Assembly (NCBI GenBank): GCA_009377795.1
Contig: WHTJ01000002.1
Location: 1-64,000 of the forward strand
Source of the DNA: Propionibacteriales bacterium
GTDB lineage: Bacteria > Actinomycetota > Actinomycetes > Propionibacteriales > Nocardioidaceae
Length of the DNA: 64,000 bases
Reading direction: 5' to 3'
Below are positions 25,494 to 34,049 of the stretch, piece after piece; the stretch's first letter is position 1, and the number at the start of each line of letters is the position of its first letter. The position numbers and the translations under genes are program-made. Under the pieces are notes generated by a model. The model was not told where the DNA came from. It worked only from the letters and a program-made list of their open reading frames with translations, and did no database searches.

Positions 25494-26804
25494 TCACGGG
25501 CCGGACGACAGCAGCCGGCGTCGCAGTGACTCGAGGGCGAACGCGGCCGCGCGGGTCTGCACGAGGTCGCGGTCGCCGTTGATGTACGTCTCGTCGGCGT
25601 GGATCTCGTCTCCGGGTCCCGCGATCGCCCAGATCGCCGTACCCTCCGGTGGGCCGCCGGGCGCGACGTCGCCGGGCGCGACGCCGACGGTCGCGACCGC
25701 GAGATCGACCCCGAACCGTTCGCGAGCGCCGCGCGCCAGCGCGACCGCGACCTCCTCCTCCGCCACGAGACCTCGACCACCCAGCGGCCCGAGGTCCAGA
25801 CCGAGCTCGGTCACCGCGGTCTCCGCGGCGTACACCACGACCCCACCGCGCAAGTAGTCCGCCGCGCCGGGAGCAGAGGACAGCGCGGCGCTGACCCGAC
25901 CCGCGGTGCACGACTCCGCGGTCGCGATGGTCCATCCCCGAGCGCGCAGCAGATGCGCGATCTCGTCCTCGAGCCTGCGCTCGTCCACGCTCGTGACCGC
26001 GTCGCCGAGGCTGCCGGCCGCCTCCTCCACGACCGCCGTCGCCCGCTTGCGCGCATCCAGGGGTGTCGGTCCGGTCGCGGTGACCCGTACCTGCACCTCG
26101 CCCGCCTTGGCGAGGAAGCCGAGCTCGATCCCGTGCTCCGGATCGGACGGCTTCGCGGAGGCCGCCTCGAGCCGGTCCGTGATCTCGGTGAGCGCCTCCC
26201 CGATCCACGACTCCCCCGCGCCGGCGACGTGCAGCGTTCTCGTCACCCGGGCCTGCCCACCGGCGCGCTCGACGAGGTCGGGAAGCACATCGCGCTCCGC
26301 GGTGCCCTTGTACTCCCATGGCACGCCCGGCAGCGCATGAACCGTCACCCGGCGCCCGGCACGCTCGGCACGCTCGGCAGACGGAGCATCGAGGACGAAA
26401 CCGGCGGCCGAGCCGAGCGGCTCATGAATCCGCGCACCGATCGGTACGTCCGCCTGCCGGAGCGCCCCGGACGGCATGGGGCGGTCCAGCCGGCGGTACA
26501 CGTCCTCCAGATGCGCCACCAGCTCCTTGCGGCGTTCGAGGCCGACGCCGGCGAAGTCCGCGATCGCATACCTGGTGAGGTCGTCGGAGGTGGGACCGAG
26601 ACCGCCGCTCACGATGAGCACGTCCGCCCGGTCGGCCAGCCATCGTAGGGCGTCCACGATCGCGTCGTGGTCGTCGCCCACCAGCAGCTCGGCGACGACC
26701 CGGCACCCGCTCTCCATCACCCGGCGCGCCATCCAGGCGGCGTTGGTGTCGATGATCTCCCCGGCGACCAGCTCGGACCCCACCGAGCACATCGCCACCC
26801 TCAT
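25494..26804 (-). CDS. cinA: CinA family protein (MoCF-like domain plus nicotinamide-nucleotide amidase domain)
   Basis: A protein of 436 residues. The N-terminal MoCF_biosynth/CinA domain (about 1-175) begins VAMCSVGSELVAGEIIDTNA and has VSGGLGPTSDDLTR. The C-terminal PncC-type deamidase domain (about 275-430) has the signature AESCTAGRVSAAL with the catalytic serine. CinA recycles NMN to nicotinic acid mononucleotide, and the N-terminal domain can act as an ADP-ribose pyrophosphatase. The ATG overlaps the stop of the Gfo/Idh/MocA gene (ATGA). It is the last gene of a leftward seven-gene run headed by the second Tct transporter, an unusual place for it. Confidence 0.92.
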   Translation of the reverse strand: MRVAMCSVGSELVAGEIIDTNAAWMARRVMESGCRVVAELLVGDDHDAIVDALRWLADRADVLIVSGGLGPTSDDLTRYAIADFAGVGLERRKELVAHLEDVYRRLDRPMPSGALRQADVPIGARIHEPLGSAAGFVLDAPSAERAERAGRRVTVHALPGVPWEYKGTAERDVLPDLVERAGGQARVTRTLHVAGAGESWIGEALTEITDRLEAASAKPSDPEHGIELGFLAKAGEVQVRVTATGPTPLDARKRATAVVEEAAGSLGDAVTSVDERRLEDEIAHLLRARGWTIATAESCTAGRVSAALSSAPGAADYLRGGVVVYAAETAVTELGLDLGPLGGRGLVAEEEVAVALARGARERFGVDLAVATVGVAPGDVAPGGPPEGTAIWAIAGPGDEIHADETYINGDRDLVQTRAAAFALESLRRRLLSSGP

Positions 26805-27943
26805 AGGCCGAGACCGTCGCGCAGGGCCTGCGGGTCCGGCGGCAGCTTGACCGGCTCGCCGGTCTTGACCGACAGGTCCATCGCCATGGTGATCAGCAGG
26901 TTGCGGTGACCGTCCTGCGCAGTGGCGTGCTGGGTGTCGCGTCCCGAGACCAGCCGGTTGTACCAGTCGTTCGTCTCCTCCCGCATCGGTCCCCACAGCC
27001 CGTACTCCCCGTGGTCTCCCGGCGGGTAGCTGCCCACGAAGTCGACGTACCGCGGCTGTGCCGCCTCGAACCCCTTCGGCCGGTACCCGGGCCCCTGCGG
27101 GGTCTCGGACGCGACCAGCACGTCGCGGTGCGTGTCCTCGATGTCGAGTACGCCGGTCTCGCCGACGACCCCAATCTCCAGCCCGTACACCGCGCCGGGC
27201 CAGGTGATCGGCAACGCCCAGCTGATGTTCATGCTCCACAGCGTCCCGTCGGCGAGCGTGAAGATCGCGAGCGTGTTGTCCTTCGTACCGAGCTCGCCGA
27301 GGACCTTGTCGCCGGCCCTGGCGTACACCTCCACCGGCTCCTTGCCCTCGATGCCCTCGAGCAGCCACAGGCACACGTCGAGACTGTGCGTTCCGGAGAC
27401 CACCATCGGCGTGAGCGTCGCCCGCTGGTCGGTGCGCTCCAGGGTCGCGAGCGGCACCATGCGGTTCATGAACGCCCGGGTGACCACCGTGGTCACGTCC
27501 CCGATCGCGCCGTCCTGAATGCGCTGTCGGGCCGTGATGAACCTGCGGCGGAACCGCTGGGTGTAACCCACGACCGCGTCGATGCCGTTGTCCTCGATCG
27601 CACGGAGTACCTCGGCGGACTGGATCGGATCGGTGGCCAGCGGCTTCTCGATGAACAGCTTGTGACCGTGCTCGACGCTGGCCAGGATCGGGTCGACGTG
27701 CCAGTTCTCGTCGGTGGCCACGATGACCGCGTCGACCTCCGGCCGGGCGAGCAGGGCGCGGAAGTCACCGGTCGCGAAATCCGCTTCGGTGTCGCGCGCC
27801 AGGTTGTTCATCACCTCGGCGTCGATGTCGCAGACCCCGAGCCAGCCGACGGCGGGATGCTCGCGGGCCAGCTCGGCGCGAATCCGCCCGATCGTCCCGC
27901 TGCCGATGACGGCCAGTCCGAACTTGTCGTTCTCCACGTTCAC
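26801..27943 (-). CDS. Gfo/Idh/MocA family NAD(P)-dependent oxidoreductase
   Basis: A protein of 380 residues with Rossmann signature AVIGSGTIG near residue 12 and FIEKPLATD near 97. The GTG start has GAGGAG five to six bases upstream. It lies between the enolase-superfamily gene and CinA with tiny gaps, so all are probably one transcript. An acid-sugar or polyol substrate would fit the neighbouring enolase-superfamily enzyme, but the sequence does not prove it. Confidence 0.88.
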   Translation of the reverse strand: MNVENDKFGLAVIGSGTIGRIRAELAREHPAVGWLGVCDIDAEVMNNLARDTEADFATGDFRALLARPEVDAVIVATDENWHVDPILASVEHGHKLFIEKPLATDPIQSAEVLRAIEDNGIDAVVGYTQRFRRRFITARQRIQDGAIGDVTTVVTRAFMNRMVPLATLERTDQRATLTPMVVSGTHSLDVCLWLLEGIEGKEPVEVYARAGDKVLGELGTKDNTLAIFTLADGTLWSMNISWALPITWPGAVYGLEIGVVGETGVLDIEDTHRDVLVASETPQGPGYRPKGFEAAQPRYVDFVGSYPPGDHGEYGLWGPMREETNDWYNRLVSGRDTQHATAQDGHRNLLITMAMDLSVKTGEPVKLPPDPQALRDGLGL

Positions 27944-27961
27944 TCTCCTCTGTTCACCGGT

Positions 27962-29077
27962 TTACTCGCTGATATCGAGCGCCTCGACGGCGGCTCGGTC
28001 GACTTCGACACCGAGACCGGGCGAGTCGACGGCTTCCAGATGCAGTTGGCCGTCCTTCACCTCGAGCGGTTCGGCGACCACGTCGGTACGGCTGAAGTGC
28101 GGCGTGATCGCCGTGCCCAGCGGCAGCTCGGGGGCCGCCGCGGCCACGTGCAGGAGTGCCGCGGACCCGATGCTGCTGTCCCCGCACATCCCGGCGAGGA
28201 ACGGCTGCACGCCGGCGAGGTGGCACAGGTCGAGCAGCGCCCGGGCTCCCTCGATCCCACCCGCCTTCAGCAGCTTCACGACGACGCCGCCCGGCGTCGT
28301 ACCGGCGGTCAGGGCCGACAGCAGCTGCGCCGGGTCGTACACGCTCTCGTCCGCGGCCACGACCACACCCGGCGTCGCGCTGAGCTGCGCCAGCCCCGCG
28401 AGATCCCACCGAGACACCGGCTGCTCGATCACGCCGACGCCCAGCTCCGGCGCGTGCCGGGCGAAGGCAGCCGCCTGCGCGCGTCCCCACGCCTGGTTCG
28501 CGTCGACGTAGATCCGGGTGTGTGGCCCGGCCGCCTCGCGTACCCGCTCGACGGCGCGCAGGTCCGCGGCCACGTCGTCCCGGCCGACCTTGAGCTTCAG
28601 AATCCGAAAGCCCGCGTCCGTCGCCACCTGCGCGTCGTGGGCGTCCTGGTCGTCGTCGAAGTGGCCGAGGTGGTAGACGACGGGTACGGCGGTACGGCGG
28701 GCGCCGCCGAGCAGCCGGTGAAGCGGTACGCCGAGCATGCGACCGCGCAGATCCCACAGTGCCATCGACAGCGCGCACCGGGCACCGATCAACCCGCCGA
28801 GCCGTCCGCCGATCTCGGGCAGCGACGCGGCCACCGCCTCCGCGTCCCGGCCGAGCACGGACTCGGCGGCCGTCCGCTCGACCGCCGCGCGCGCCGACGC
28901 CGGGGTCTCGCCGGTGAACGTGATGTTGAGCGGCGCCTCACCCCAGCCCTCCACGCCGTCGGCGCGCAGGTTCACGAGCAGCAGCCTGGACGCCGTGGTG
29001 GTCTTGTTCGACGTGCTGAAGACCGTGGTCAGCGGGATCTCCACGTTGTAGACCCGGACCTCGGAGATCGTGGGCAT
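27962..29077 (-). CDS. Enolase-superfamily enzyme, mandelate racemase/muconate lactonizing group
   Basis: A protein of 371 residues. The barrel has the KxK motif in LKLKVG (near 165) and the metal ligands Asp in VDANQAW, Glu in IEQP and Asp/Glu in ADES. A lysine in VVKLLKAGG opposes KxK, the arrangement of the muconate lactonizing subgroup. Such enzymes cycloisomerise, dehydrate or racemise carboxylates. The ATG with GAGG upstream is preferred to a GTG four codons earlier. It is followed after 18 bases by the Gfo/Idh/MocA gene. Confidence 0.9.
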   Translation of the reverse strand: MPTISEVRVYNVEIPLTTVFSTSNKTTTASRLLLVNLRADGVEGWGEAPLNITFTGETPASARAAVERTAAESVLGRDAEAVAASLPEIGGRLGGLIGARCALSMALWDLRGRMLGVPLHRLLGGARRTAVPVVYHLGHFDDDQDAHDAQVATDAGFRILKLKVGRDDVAADLRAVERVREAAGPHTRIYVDANQAWGRAQAAAFARHAPELGVGVIEQPVSRWDLAGLAQLSATPGVVVAADESVYDPAQLLSALTAGTTPGGVVVKLLKAGGIEGARALLDLCHLAGVQPFLAGMCGDSSIGSAALLHVAAAAPELPLGTAITPHFSRTDVVAEPLEVKDGQLHLEAVDSPGLGVEVDRAAVEALDISE

Positions 29078-29104
29078 CGCGTTCCTCACCTCGCGTTCAG
29101 CGCT

Positions 29105-29752
29105 CTAGGACGCGACCTGCTCGCGCTCGGCGATCTCGACCATCGTGCGCACGTAGGCCAGCACCTTCTCCTCGGGTACGCGCGCGCTGCGCCGGATCAG
29201 GTTGACCTCCTGGTGCGGCTCGAGCTCGAGATGGAGCGAGTCGTGGACCCGGTTCAGCATGTTGAACATCGCGCTCAGCCAGGTCAGCTCCACGATCTCG
29301 TCGTCGTCGAACCACTGCCGCAGCGCCTCGAAGGCCTCGTTGTCCCGATCGGCGGTGTTCCCCGTGACCGCCTCGGCCCAGCGCACCACGGCCTTGTCCC
29401 GATCGCTCAGCACGTCCGACCCGGCGTAGTCCCCGTCGAGGACCTCGATCTCTGCCATCGTGATTCCCGTTGCCTGCCCGAGGGACGTGTTGTGCGTGAC
29501 GCAGTACTCGCACGCGTTCGTGAGCGAGGTCTTCAATACGACCAGTTCCTTCGTCCGCCCGTCCAAGCGACCGCCGGCGCCTTCTCTTTGCAGGGAGGCA
29601 AGAAACGGCAGCATCCACATGGCGACCTTCGGCACCCGGCCGTAGACGCGCATCGAGTTCGGAACCCGGCCGATCAGCTCGGTGCAGCCGTCCCAGAACG
29701 CCTTGGTGAGCTCGTCGGCCTCGTCGTCGGTGAGGAGGGGCACTCGCGTCAT
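29105..29752 (-). CDS. Carboxymuconolactone decarboxylase/AhpD-like protein with CxxC
   Basis: A protein of 215 residues. The AhpD-type redox motif is NACEYCVTHNTSLG near 90-103 (CxxC followed by His), absent from the other two CMD proteins in the window. This suggests thiol-dependent peroxidase or disulfide chemistry rather than lactone decarboxylation. AAGGA precedes the ATG. It lies 76 bases downstream of the TctB-like gene in the leftward operon, and one repeat copy sits in that gap. Confidence 0.87.
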   Translation of the reverse strand: MTRVPLLTDDEADELTKAFWDGCTELIGRVPNSMRVYGRVPKVAMWMLPFLASLQREGAGGRLDGRTKELVVLKTSLTNACEYCVTHNTSLGQATGITMAEIEVLDGDYAGSDVLSDRDKAVVRWAEAVTGNTADRDNEAFEALRQWFDDDEIVELTWLSAMFNMLNRVHDSLHLELEPHQEVNLIRRSARVPEEKVLAYVRTMVEIAEREQVAS

Positions 29753-29802
29753 CGTCAGATCCTTCCTGTCGGCGGTCGGCGGTCGGCGGAAACGGCCAGA
29801 AG

Positions 29803-29819
29803 TGCAATCTCGGCGCGAT
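29803..29819 (+). repeat. Isolated copy of the TGCAATCTCGGCGCGAG repeat
   Basis: TGCAATCTCGGCGCGAT, preceded by GAAACGGCCAG as in the 25.4 kb cluster, lies between the TctB-like and CMD genes. Its presence within an operon suggests a mobile or recombinogenic origin. Confidence 0.6.
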
Positions 29820-29828
29820 ATGTCGTGG

Positions 29829-30344
29829 TCACAGGAGCTCATGGCCGATCTCGAAGTACGCCGGCGGCACCTGGAGGTCGAGCTGTCCGATCATGAGATA
29901 TACGGCGATCGGGACCGCCAGGCCGACGACTGCGACTCCCGGCCAGGTCCACCGCGCCTCCAGCCGGATGAACGCAACGACGAACACCGTCGCCGCGACG
30001 AAGACACCGGCCAGGTTCAGCAGGACGATGAAGCCGGCGAACCACGCCAGGTAGCGCAGCGCCAGGAGCAGCCCCCGGGCGCCCATCTCGCGGACCAGGG
30101 AGTCGACGTCGATTCCACGCAGGGAGATCGGACGCCCCTTCGCGAAGCCGGCCAGGTCGATGCTCATCTGGACCGCCGTACCCACCACGATGATCCCGGC
30201 CGCCGCGAGCGGGAAGTACGCCGCACGCGGCCGGAAGGTCAACGCCTCGAGGAACGCCCAGGCCCCGATCAGGAGCACGAGCACGTTGAGCGTCAGGCGG
30301 GCGATCTCCCACAACCGGACCTGCGTCGGCGCCGTATCGCTCAC
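29829..30344 (-). CDS. tctB: Tripartite tricarboxylate transporter small membrane subunit (TctB-like), second system
   Basis: A protein of 171 residues with four hydrophobic segments (about 12-30, 38-58, 90-125 and 135-155), the TctB layout. The GTG start overlaps the stop of the TctA-like gene (GTGA). Gene order here is receptor, large subunit, small subunit, unlike the first system, so the two systems are not a simple recent duplication. Confidence 0.82.
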   Translation of the reverse strand: MSDTAPTQVRLWEIARLTLNVLVLLIGAWAFLEALTFRPRAAYFPLAAAGIIVVGTAVQMSIDLAGFAKGRPISLRGIDVDSLVREMGARGLLLALRYLAWFAGFIVLLNLAGVFVAATVFVVAFIRLEARWTWPGVAVVGLAVPIAVYLMIGQLDLQVPPAYFEIGHELL

Positions 30345-31843
30345 TGGCCGTCCACCCCCGTGAGCTGCGCTTGCTGCTCCCGCCGGCCGCGCACCTGTCG
30401 CATCAGCTCGACGACGAAGCCGAGCACGATCAGGGCGCCGATCACCAAGACGCCCGGGCGACCCAGCCAGTCCATGCCGTACCGGCTGATCGAGAGGTGC
30501 AGGTAGCGCTCCGCGGGTTCGGCCAGCACGAACCCGACGATGAACGGGGCCCGCGGCCACCCGACCTGCTTCCACCACCAGCCCGCCGTGCCGAGAACGA
30601 ACAGGACGGCGATGTCGCCCCAGTGGTGCGAGGACTGGTATGCGGCGTACGTGATGACCACGAACAGGCACGGGACCAGGACCTTGGGCGGGACCGTCGT
30701 GATCCGGGCGATCTGCCGGGTGAGCAAGAAGCACGCCGCCGCGCCGAAGCAGTTCGCCATCGCGTACGTCCAGACGACGGACAGGGTGAGCGGGAGCTGC
30801 TCGTCGATCATGTCGGGACCGGCTTTTACGCCGAGCAGGAGCAGACCGCCGAGCAGAACCGCCGTGGTCGGGCTGCCGGGGATGCCGAACAGCAGGGTGG
30901 GGACGAGCGCACCCGCCGTGACCGCGTTGTTCGCGCTCTCCGGCGCGACGACCCCGCGAATGTCACCGGAGCCGAATTTCGAGGACCCCTTCACGGTCTG
31001 CCTGGCCATGCCGTACGCGAACCAGTCCGCCACCGCGCCGCCGAGGCCGGGCACGACCCCGGTGAAGTTGCCGAGCACGGACGATCGCGCGATCAGGAAC
31101 TTGTTGCGCAGGGCGTCGCGTACCCCGTCCAGGCGCCGGCCGAGGAGCCGGACCTTTCCCGCGATCGGCCGGTCCTCGATCAGCAGGTCGAGCATCTCCG
31201 GAACGGCGAAGAGGGCCAGTGCGACCAGGACGATCGACAGCCCGCCGAACAGATAGAGCACGTCGAACGTGTAGCGGTACTCGGCGGTCGCGGGCGCGGC
31301 GCCGATCGCGCCCGCCAGCAGCCCGAGCGCACCCACCACAAGACCGGGAATGGGCTGACCGGCCGTGAGCAGGGCGACCAGGCAGAGGCCCAGGAGCGAG
31401 AGCATGAACAGCTCCGGCGATCCGACCGCGAGCACCAGCGGCCGGATGATGACCAGCGTGGCGAGCAGGACGGCGGCACCGATCAGGCCGCCCGCCAGAG
31501 AGGAGGTGAACGCCGCACCGAGTGCGCGCTCGGCCTGCCCCTGCCGGGCCAGCGGGTAGCCGTCCAGGATGGTCGCCTGCGCGCCCGCGGAGCCGGGGAC
31601 GCCGAGCAAGACCGAGGGAAAGGTGTCCGCGGTGCTGATCACCGCTGCCATTCCCATCAGCAGGGCGAGCCCCGAATAGGCGTCCATGCCGAAGATGAAC
31701 GGCAGCAGCAACGACATCCCGGTGACGCCGCCCAACCCGGGTATGACACCGACGATGAGGCCGACCATGGTGCCGAAGAGCACCCAACCGACGTGCTCCA
31801 GACTCAGGACCTGCGTCAGGGCCTCACCGGCGGCATCGATCAC
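30341..31843 (-). CDS. tctA: Tripartite tricarboxylate transporter large membrane subunit (TctA-like), second system
   Basis: A protein of 500 residues with about eleven membrane segments. It holds GVIPGLGGVTGMSLLLPF near 33-50 and GVVPGLGGAVADWFAYGMA near 265, the paired TctA motifs, plus FGIPGSPTTAVLLGG near 320. The GTG start overlaps the receptor stop and its own stop overlaps the TctB start, so the three genes are translationally coupled. Confidence 0.92.
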   Translation of the reverse strand: MIDAAGEALTQVLSLEHVGWVLFGTMVGLIVGVIPGLGGVTGMSLLLPFIFGMDAYSGLALLMGMAAVISTADTFPSVLLGVPGSAGAQATILDGYPLARQGQAERALGAAFTSSLAGGLIGAAVLLATLVIIRPLVLAVGSPELFMLSLLGLCLVALLTAGQPIPGLVVGALGLLAGAIGAAPATAEYRYTFDVLYLFGGLSIVLVALALFAVPEMLDLLIEDRPIAGKVRLLGRRLDGVRDALRNKFLIARSSVLGNFTGVVPGLGGAVADWFAYGMARQTVKGSSKFGSGDIRGVVAPESANNAVTAGALVPTLLFGIPGSPTTAVLLGGLLLLGVKAGPDMIDEQLPLTLSVVWTYAMANCFGAAACFLLTRQIARITTVPPKVLVPCLFVVITYAAYQSSHHWGDIAVLFVLGTAGWWWKQVGWPRAPFIVGFVLAEPAERYLHLSISRYGMDWLGRPGVLVIGALIVLGFVVELMRQVRGRREQQAQLTGVDGQ

Positions 31844-32970
31844 TGCGTGAACTCATCGGGGTAGTTCTCCTGTACGAAGTTCTGGATCCACTCGACGGAC
31901 TCGTCTGGGATATCCTGGACGGTCTGCTGCGCCTGATCGAGCGCCTCCGGCTCGTAGATCGGCTCGGCGGGGCTCAGCTCCTGCCAGCCCTCGACGTAGT
32001 CCGAGTTCTCGATCGCGTCGGAAAGCCCGGAGCGGAGCGTGGCCACCGCGTCCGGCGGCGCGTCCGGGTGCATGGTCATCGAGTGCGCCACGTGGATGAC
32101 CGCCATGACGTCCTGGAACGCCTCCCACGCCGGGCCGCTCGGCGGCTCGCCGTAGATCATCTCGTGCGCCTCGTCCACCGTCGGCGTGTCCGGAAGCAGG
32201 GGGTCGCGCTCGAAGGTCCCGTCCTCCTGGAGGAAGCCGAAGGCGACCAGCGGGATCGCCTCGCCCTTCTCCTCCATCTGCTGGTTCTGGTTCCACACGA
32301 CGTTCGTGGTGGCGTCGAAGTTCGTCTCGCCCTGCTGGAACGCGAGCACGGTGTCGCCGGTGCCGCCGTACCCCCAGATCTCCTGCATGTCCTCCCGTAC
32401 GCCGAGCACCTCCAGGGCGAGGACGAACATGAGATCTGTCGAGATCGGCGAAACGCCACCCTTGACCAGCTCGCCGGCATGCTCGGGGAGGTCCTCGACG
32501 GTCTCGATCCCGGTGTCCGGGTGGACGTAGAACATGCCGGTGTACGGGAACGCCGCGATCGGGGTGAGCTCCGCGACGTCGTACTGCACCGCCGACTCGC
32601 CCACCAGCCACGGCATGGTCGTCGTGAAGGCGGAGAGGAAGATCGTGTAGCCGTCCGGCGACATCTCGTTGAAGTAGCGGTTGCCGCCGCCGATGCCGCC
32701 GGCGGACTCGTCGTGCTCGACCTGCACATCAGGGTTGCCGGGCACGAACTCGTTGATGTACGGCGAGTTGAACTGCGCCGTCGCGTCGGCGCCGCCACCG
32801 GGGGCGGCCGGCACCAGGATGGTGACCGTCTCGCCGTCGTAGAAGTCGGAGCTGGCCTCGCCACCCCCCTCCTCGGCCGACGTCCCGCCGCCGTCGTCCT
32901 GAGCACACCCGGTGATGACCAGAGCCATGGCCAAGCTGAGTAGCAGTGGGGACGTCGGTCGGGCTCGCAT
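31840..32970 (-). CDS. tctC: Tripartite tricarboxylate transporter substrate-binding lipoprotein (TctC-like), second system
   Basis: A protein of 376 residues with a lipoprotein signal (hydrophobic 9-20, lipobox ITGC, Cys22) and a glycine/glutamate-rich linker. The TctC domain contains the family segment PAAPGGGADATAQ (about 52-64), which contributes to the ligand carboxylate pocket. AGGAAGGGG lies eight bases before the ATG. It heads the leftward seven-gene run, with a well-matched operator 47 bases upstream. Confidence 0.92.
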   Translation of the reverse strand: MRARPTSPLLLSLAMALVITGCAQDDGGGTSAEEGGGEASSDFYDGETVTILVPAAPGGGADATAQFNSPYINEFVPGNPDVQVEHDESAGGIGGGNRYFNEMSPDGYTIFLSAFTTTMPWLVGESAVQYDVAELTPIAAFPYTGMFYVHPDTGIETVEDLPEHAGELVKGGVSPISTDLMFVLALEVLGVREDMQEIWGYGGTGDTVLAFQQGETNFDATTNVVWNQNQQMEEKGEAIPLVAFGFLQEDGTFERDPLLPDTPTVDEAHEMIYGEPPSGPAWEAFQDVMAVIHVAHSMTMHPDAPPDAVATLRSGLSDAIENSDYVEGWQELSPAEPIYEPEALDQAQQTVQDIPDESVEWIQNFVQENYPDEFTQ

Positions 32971-33016
32971 ATCTCGGCCCCTTCCTGATGAGGCTGGCAC
33001 CCGCTTCCCGAATTCT

Positions 33017-33033
33017 TACATCATATAGGATGC
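33017..33033. promoter_or_regulatory. Putative GntR/FCD operator ahead of the second Tct system
   Basis: TACATCATATAGGATGC has both half-sites (ACATC and GATGC) of the shared pattern. On the minus strand it contains TATGAT, a good -10 for the Tct genes; on the plus strand TAGGAT could serve the DctP-like gene. Confidence 0.62.
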
Positions 33034-33112
33034 CGATTGCACGTCAAGGGAGAGCTGTCCTGCGGTACGTGCGCTTGCGCGCACGGTGTGCATGACACGT
33101 CGAAGGAGACCC

Positions 33113-34036
33113 ATGACCGGACCCGTCCATGTACGTCTCGGCGGCTACGCGCCCGCCGACAGCACCCACGGCCAGGCTCTGGACCGCATCGCCGCCGGCC
33201 TCCGCGCGGGTCTCGGCGACCGGGTCAAGGTCGAGATCGAGCACAACATCCTCGACCGCGGCCGCCCGGCACAGGCCCTGCTCTCGGAGGTCGAGTCGGG
33301 CGCCACCACGGCGTGTTTCTTCTCCACCAGCTACCTCGCCGACCGGGTACCGGATCTCGCGATCCTGGACCTCCCGTACGTCTTCGGCTCGCTCGGGCAC
33401 GCGCACGCCTGCCTCGACGGCGACCTCGGTACGCGGCTGTCCGAGCGGACCCGGGCCGCGACCGGCCTGCTCCCACTCGGCTACTGGGACAACGGGTTCC
33501 GCCACCTCAGCAACGCGCACCGCGAGGTCCGCACACCGGCCGACTGCCGTGGGCTCCGCGTCCGGCTACAGCCGAACTGGGCGCACGAACGCCTGTTCCG
33601 CGAGCTCGGCGCCGAGCCGGTGCCGAACGACCTCAGCGCCGGGATCCGCATGCTGCGCTCCGGCGAGCTCGATGCGCAGGAGAACCCGCTGGCGAACTTC
33701 GTGGCGTACGGCGTGCACGAGCTGCATCCGCACCTCACCTTCACCGGTCACGCGTACGGCGCGCGCGGCGTCTACGCGAGCGCCCGGCAGCTCGCCACGT
33801 GGCCTGACTCCGACCTCGAGGTGCTGCACGAGTCCGTCGCCACGGCGATCGCTCAGCAGCGGTCGGCGGCCGCGGCCAAGGAGGCCGAGCTCGAGACCTG
33901 GCTCACCGCTCGCGGCACCCGCCTGCTCCGGCTCGGCGAGGAGGAGTACGCCGGCTTCCGGACCGCCGCCGCACCGGTCCTGGAAGAGGCCGCCTTGCGG
34001 CTCGGCGAGGAACCGTTCGCGCTGATCGAGACCTGA
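33113..34036 (+). CDS. DctP-family (TRAP-type) solute-binding protein without a signal peptide
   Basis: A protein of 307 residues covering the DctP domain from its first strand (HVRLGGYAPADSTHG) to its last helix. The family features DLPYVFGSLGHAHACLDG (about 83-100), the Arg in LRVRLQPN (about 145-152) that would bind a ligand carboxylate, and SGELDAQENPLANF (about 183-196) are present. No hydrophobic leader exists at the chosen ATG (AAGGAG upstream) or at an ATG nine codons earlier. No DctQ or DctM gene is in the window. It is therefore predicted to be cytoplasmic. It precedes a hydroxyisobutyrate-dehydrogenase-like gene by 13 bases. Confidence 0.82.
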   Translation: MTGPVHVRLGGYAPADSTHGQALDRIAAGLRAGLGDRVKVEIEHNILDRGRPAQALLSEVESGATTACFFSTSYLADRVPDLAILDLPYVFGSLGHAHACLDGDLGTRLSERTRAATGLLPLGYWDNGFRHLSNAHREVRTPADCRGLRVRLQPNWAHERLFRELGAEPVPNDLSAGIRMLRSGELDAQENPLANFVAYGVHELHPHLTFTGHAYGARGVYASARQLATWPDSDLEVLHESVATAIAQQRSAAAAKEAELETWLTARGTRLLRLGEEEYAGFRTAAAPVLEEAALRLGEEPFALIET

Positions 34037-34049
34037 GCCGGAGGCCGAG

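Noticed and set aside
26805-27374. Upstream extension of the CinA frame
   Set aside because: It lies across the Gfo/Idh/MocA gene in another frame. The ATG at 26804 gives the exact conserved CinA N-terminus.
33086-33112. Upstream start of the DctP-like gene that might supply a secretion signal
   Set aside because: The added residues are MCMTRRRRP, with no hydrophobic segment, and the ATG at 33113 has the better ribosome site.
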